Shown: piece by piece, positions 62,001 to 64,000 of the stretch
Numbering within the stretch: the stretch's first letter is position 1
Layout: every line of letters starts with the position of its first letter
NCBI GenBank assembly: GCA_036971475.1
Contig: JBAIZL010000003.1
Span: forward strand, 48,315,342-48,379,341
Length of the DNA: 64,000 bases
Direction of reading: 5' to 3'
DNA from: Prosapia bicincta
Taxonomy: Eukaryota > Arthropoda > Insecta > Hemiptera > Cercopidae
Notes under the pieces: generated by a model
Databases searched by the model: none
The model's input: the letters and a program-made list of their open reading frames with translations, nothing else
Told to the model about the DNA's origin: nothing
Position numbers and translations under genes: made by a program

Positions 62001-64000
62001 GCAGCGAATAGAAATTAAAGTTACAACTTTAGACAAATAATAAACTAATAACGTCTTTCCAATCCTAACAGTTTGTAACCACAGATATAAACAAAATCTT
62101 AAAGATCATGCCTTAAACCACAACATTTACAGTTGCAGGCTACTGCACTCAGCAACGTCCATTGATAAATAGTTTGGAAATAGTAACGCAGATGCCAGCT
62201 CCTACAAGGTCAAATAATCCAAGTCAAATGATGATTCGATGGTTTAAAATTCCACCAACCTCCTACTGGGGATGTCCAATCATAAACAGACATTGTAAAC
62301 TACAATGTTGGGGAACCTAGCACTATATATACGGTGTTTTTTTTTTATATAAAACTCCTTAAATTCATCTGTAAAACTATTAAAGCAGCGAATAGAAATT
62401 AAAGTTACAACTTTAGAGAAATAATAAATTAATAACGTCTTTCCAATACTAACAGTTTGTAACCACAGATATAAACAAAATCTTAAAGATCATGCCTTAA
62501 ACCATAACATTTACAGTTGCTAGCTAGCGCACTCAGCAACGTCCATTGATAAATAGTTTGGAAATAGTAACGCAGATGCCAGCACCTACAAGGTCAAATA
62601 ATGCAAGTCAAAATATGATTCGATGGTTTAAAATTCCACCAACCTCCTACTGGGGATGTCCAATCATAAACAGACATTGTAAACTACAATGTTGGGGTAC
62701 ATAGCACTATATATACAGTGTTTTTTATATAAAACTCCTTAAATTCATCTGTAAAACTATGAAAGCAGCGAATAGAAATTAAAGTTACAACTTTAGACAA
62801 ATAATAAACTAATAACGTCTTTCCAATCCTAACAGTTTGTAACCACAGATATAAACAAAATCTTAAAGATCATGCCTTAAACCACAACATTTACAGTTGC
62901 TAGCTACTGCACTCAGCAACGTCCATTGATAAATAGTTTGGAAATAGTAACGCAGATGCCAGCACCTACAAGGTCAAATAATCCATGTCAAATGATGATT
63001 CTATGGTTTAAAATTCCACCAACCTCCTACTGGGGATGTCCAATCATAAACAGACATTGTAAACTACAATGTTGGGGAACCTAGCACTATATATACGGTG
63101 TTTTTTATATAAAACTCCTTAAATTCATCTGTAAAACTATGAAAGCAGCGAATAGAAATTAAAGTTACAACTTTAGAGAAATAATAAATTAACGTCTTTC
63201 CAATCCTAACAGTTTGTAACCACAGATATAAACAAAATCTTAAAGATCATGCCTTAAACCATAACATTTACAGTTGCTAGTTAGCGCACTCAGCAACGTC
63301 TATTGATAAATAGTTTGGAAATAGTAACGCAGATGCCAGCACCTACAAGGTCAAATAATCCAAGTCAAATGATGATTCGATGGTTTAAAATTCCACCAAC
63401 CTCCTAGTGGGGATGTCCAATCATAAACAGACATTGTAAACTACAATGTTGGGGAATCGGGCACTATATATACAGTGTTTTTTATATAAAAGTCCCTAAA
63501 TTCATCTGTAAAACTATTCAAGTTGCGAATAGAAATTAAGGTTACAACTTTAGAGAAATAATATATTAATAACGTCTTTCCAATCCTAACAGTTTGTAAC
63601 CACAGATATAAACAAAATCTTAAAGATCATGCCTTAAACCATAACATTTACAGTTGCTAGCTAGCGCACTCAGCAACGTCCATTGATAAATAGTTTGGAA
63701 ATAGTAACGCAGATGCCAGCACCTACAAGGTCAAATAATCCAAGTCAAATGATGATTCGATGGTTTAAAATTCCACCAACCTCCTACTGGGGATGTCTAA
63801 TCATAAACAGACATTGTAAACTACAATGTTGGGGAACCTAGCACTATATATACGGTGTTTTTTTTATATAAAACTCCTTAAATTCATCTGTAAAACTATT
63901 AAAGCTGCGTATAGAAATTAAAGTTACAACTTTAGAGAAATAATAAATTAATAACGTCTTTCCAATCCTAACAGTTTGTAACCACAGATATAAACAAAAT

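Larger units (their letters stand above)
39908..64000. repeat. Satellite array 2, ~381-bp monomer, about 63 head-to-tail copies
   Basis: TAACGTCTTTCCAATCCTAA marks each unit, first at 39910, then 40277, 40661, 41044, 41427, 41807 and so on to 63952, a mean spacing near 381.6 bp. Most length change comes from the T-run in GTGTTTTTTTTATATAAA. Diagnostic variants include GCTAGCTACTGC / GCTAGCTAGCGC, GGGGAACCTAGCAC / GGGGTACATAGCAC / GGGAATCGGGCAC, and CCAAGTC / CCATGTC / CCAGGTC. The array runs off the right edge. 381 bp is close to two nucleosome repeats, but no dimeric structure is visible inside the monomer. Confidence 0.98.

Noticed and set aside
1..64000. CENP-B box in either satellite
   Set aside because: I looked for the TTCG....A..CGGG pattern around CAACGGGC (satellite 1) and AATCGGGC (satellite 2); neither has the required bases at the conserved positions.

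Overview
The window looks like pericentromeric or other heterochromatic DNA from an animal nuclear genome, most likely an arthropod. It is AT-rich. It holds two long head-to-tail satellite arrays, remnants of several eukaryotic transposon classes, an intron-bearing transposase gene and no ordinary host gene that I can recognise. The species cannot be named from sequence alone; an insect or crustacean is an inference from the transposon families.

Layout. Bases 1-18366 are satellite 1, about 64 copies of a 284/285-bp monomer that continue off the left edge. Bases 39908-64000 are satellite 2, about 63 copies of a ~381-bp monomer that continue off the right edge. The monomers are unrelated to each other by eye. 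Both arrays show local higher-order repeats (HORs): 3-mer and 7-mer blocks in satellite 1, 5-mer and 3-mer blocks in satellite 2. Satellite 2 monomers carry a conserved 8-bp dyad and a TATA-like box.

The ~21.5-kb island between the arrays is built on a diverged tandem segmental duplication. Copy A is about 18.4-25.5 kb and copy B about 26.7-38.4 kb. Each copy starts with a 23-bp minisatellite. Three DNA transposons entered after the duplication, and each has its empty target site in the other copy: a CACTG-terminated, CACTA/CMC-like element in copy A (22934-24965, TTA target duplication, TSD); a hAT element in copy B (30880-36014, 8-bp TSD); and an unclassified TAGTG...CACTA element in copy B (36130-37808, AGT TSD). 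This makes the block a small record of transposition history.

The only convincing intact coding region is the hAT transposase on the minus strand (34293 down to 31325). It has a BED zinc finger, an RNase-H-like core and a C-terminal dimerisation domain in a second exon, joined in phase 0. The CACTA-like element carries a badly broken transposase pseudogene. Next to satellite 2 lies a frameshifted fragment of a jockey-type non-LTR retrotransposon Gag-like ORF1, cut off by the array. The many 60-80-codon reading frames repeated through both arrays begin with TTG rather than ATG, vary at amino-acid-changing sites and are not genes.

There is no operon, CRISPR array, tRNA or rRNA gene visible. 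The most useful leads are the hAT element (possibly still mobile), the link between a CACTG/TTA transposon and a transposase-like family usually left unnamed, the unclassified third element, and the HOR organisation of two satellites.
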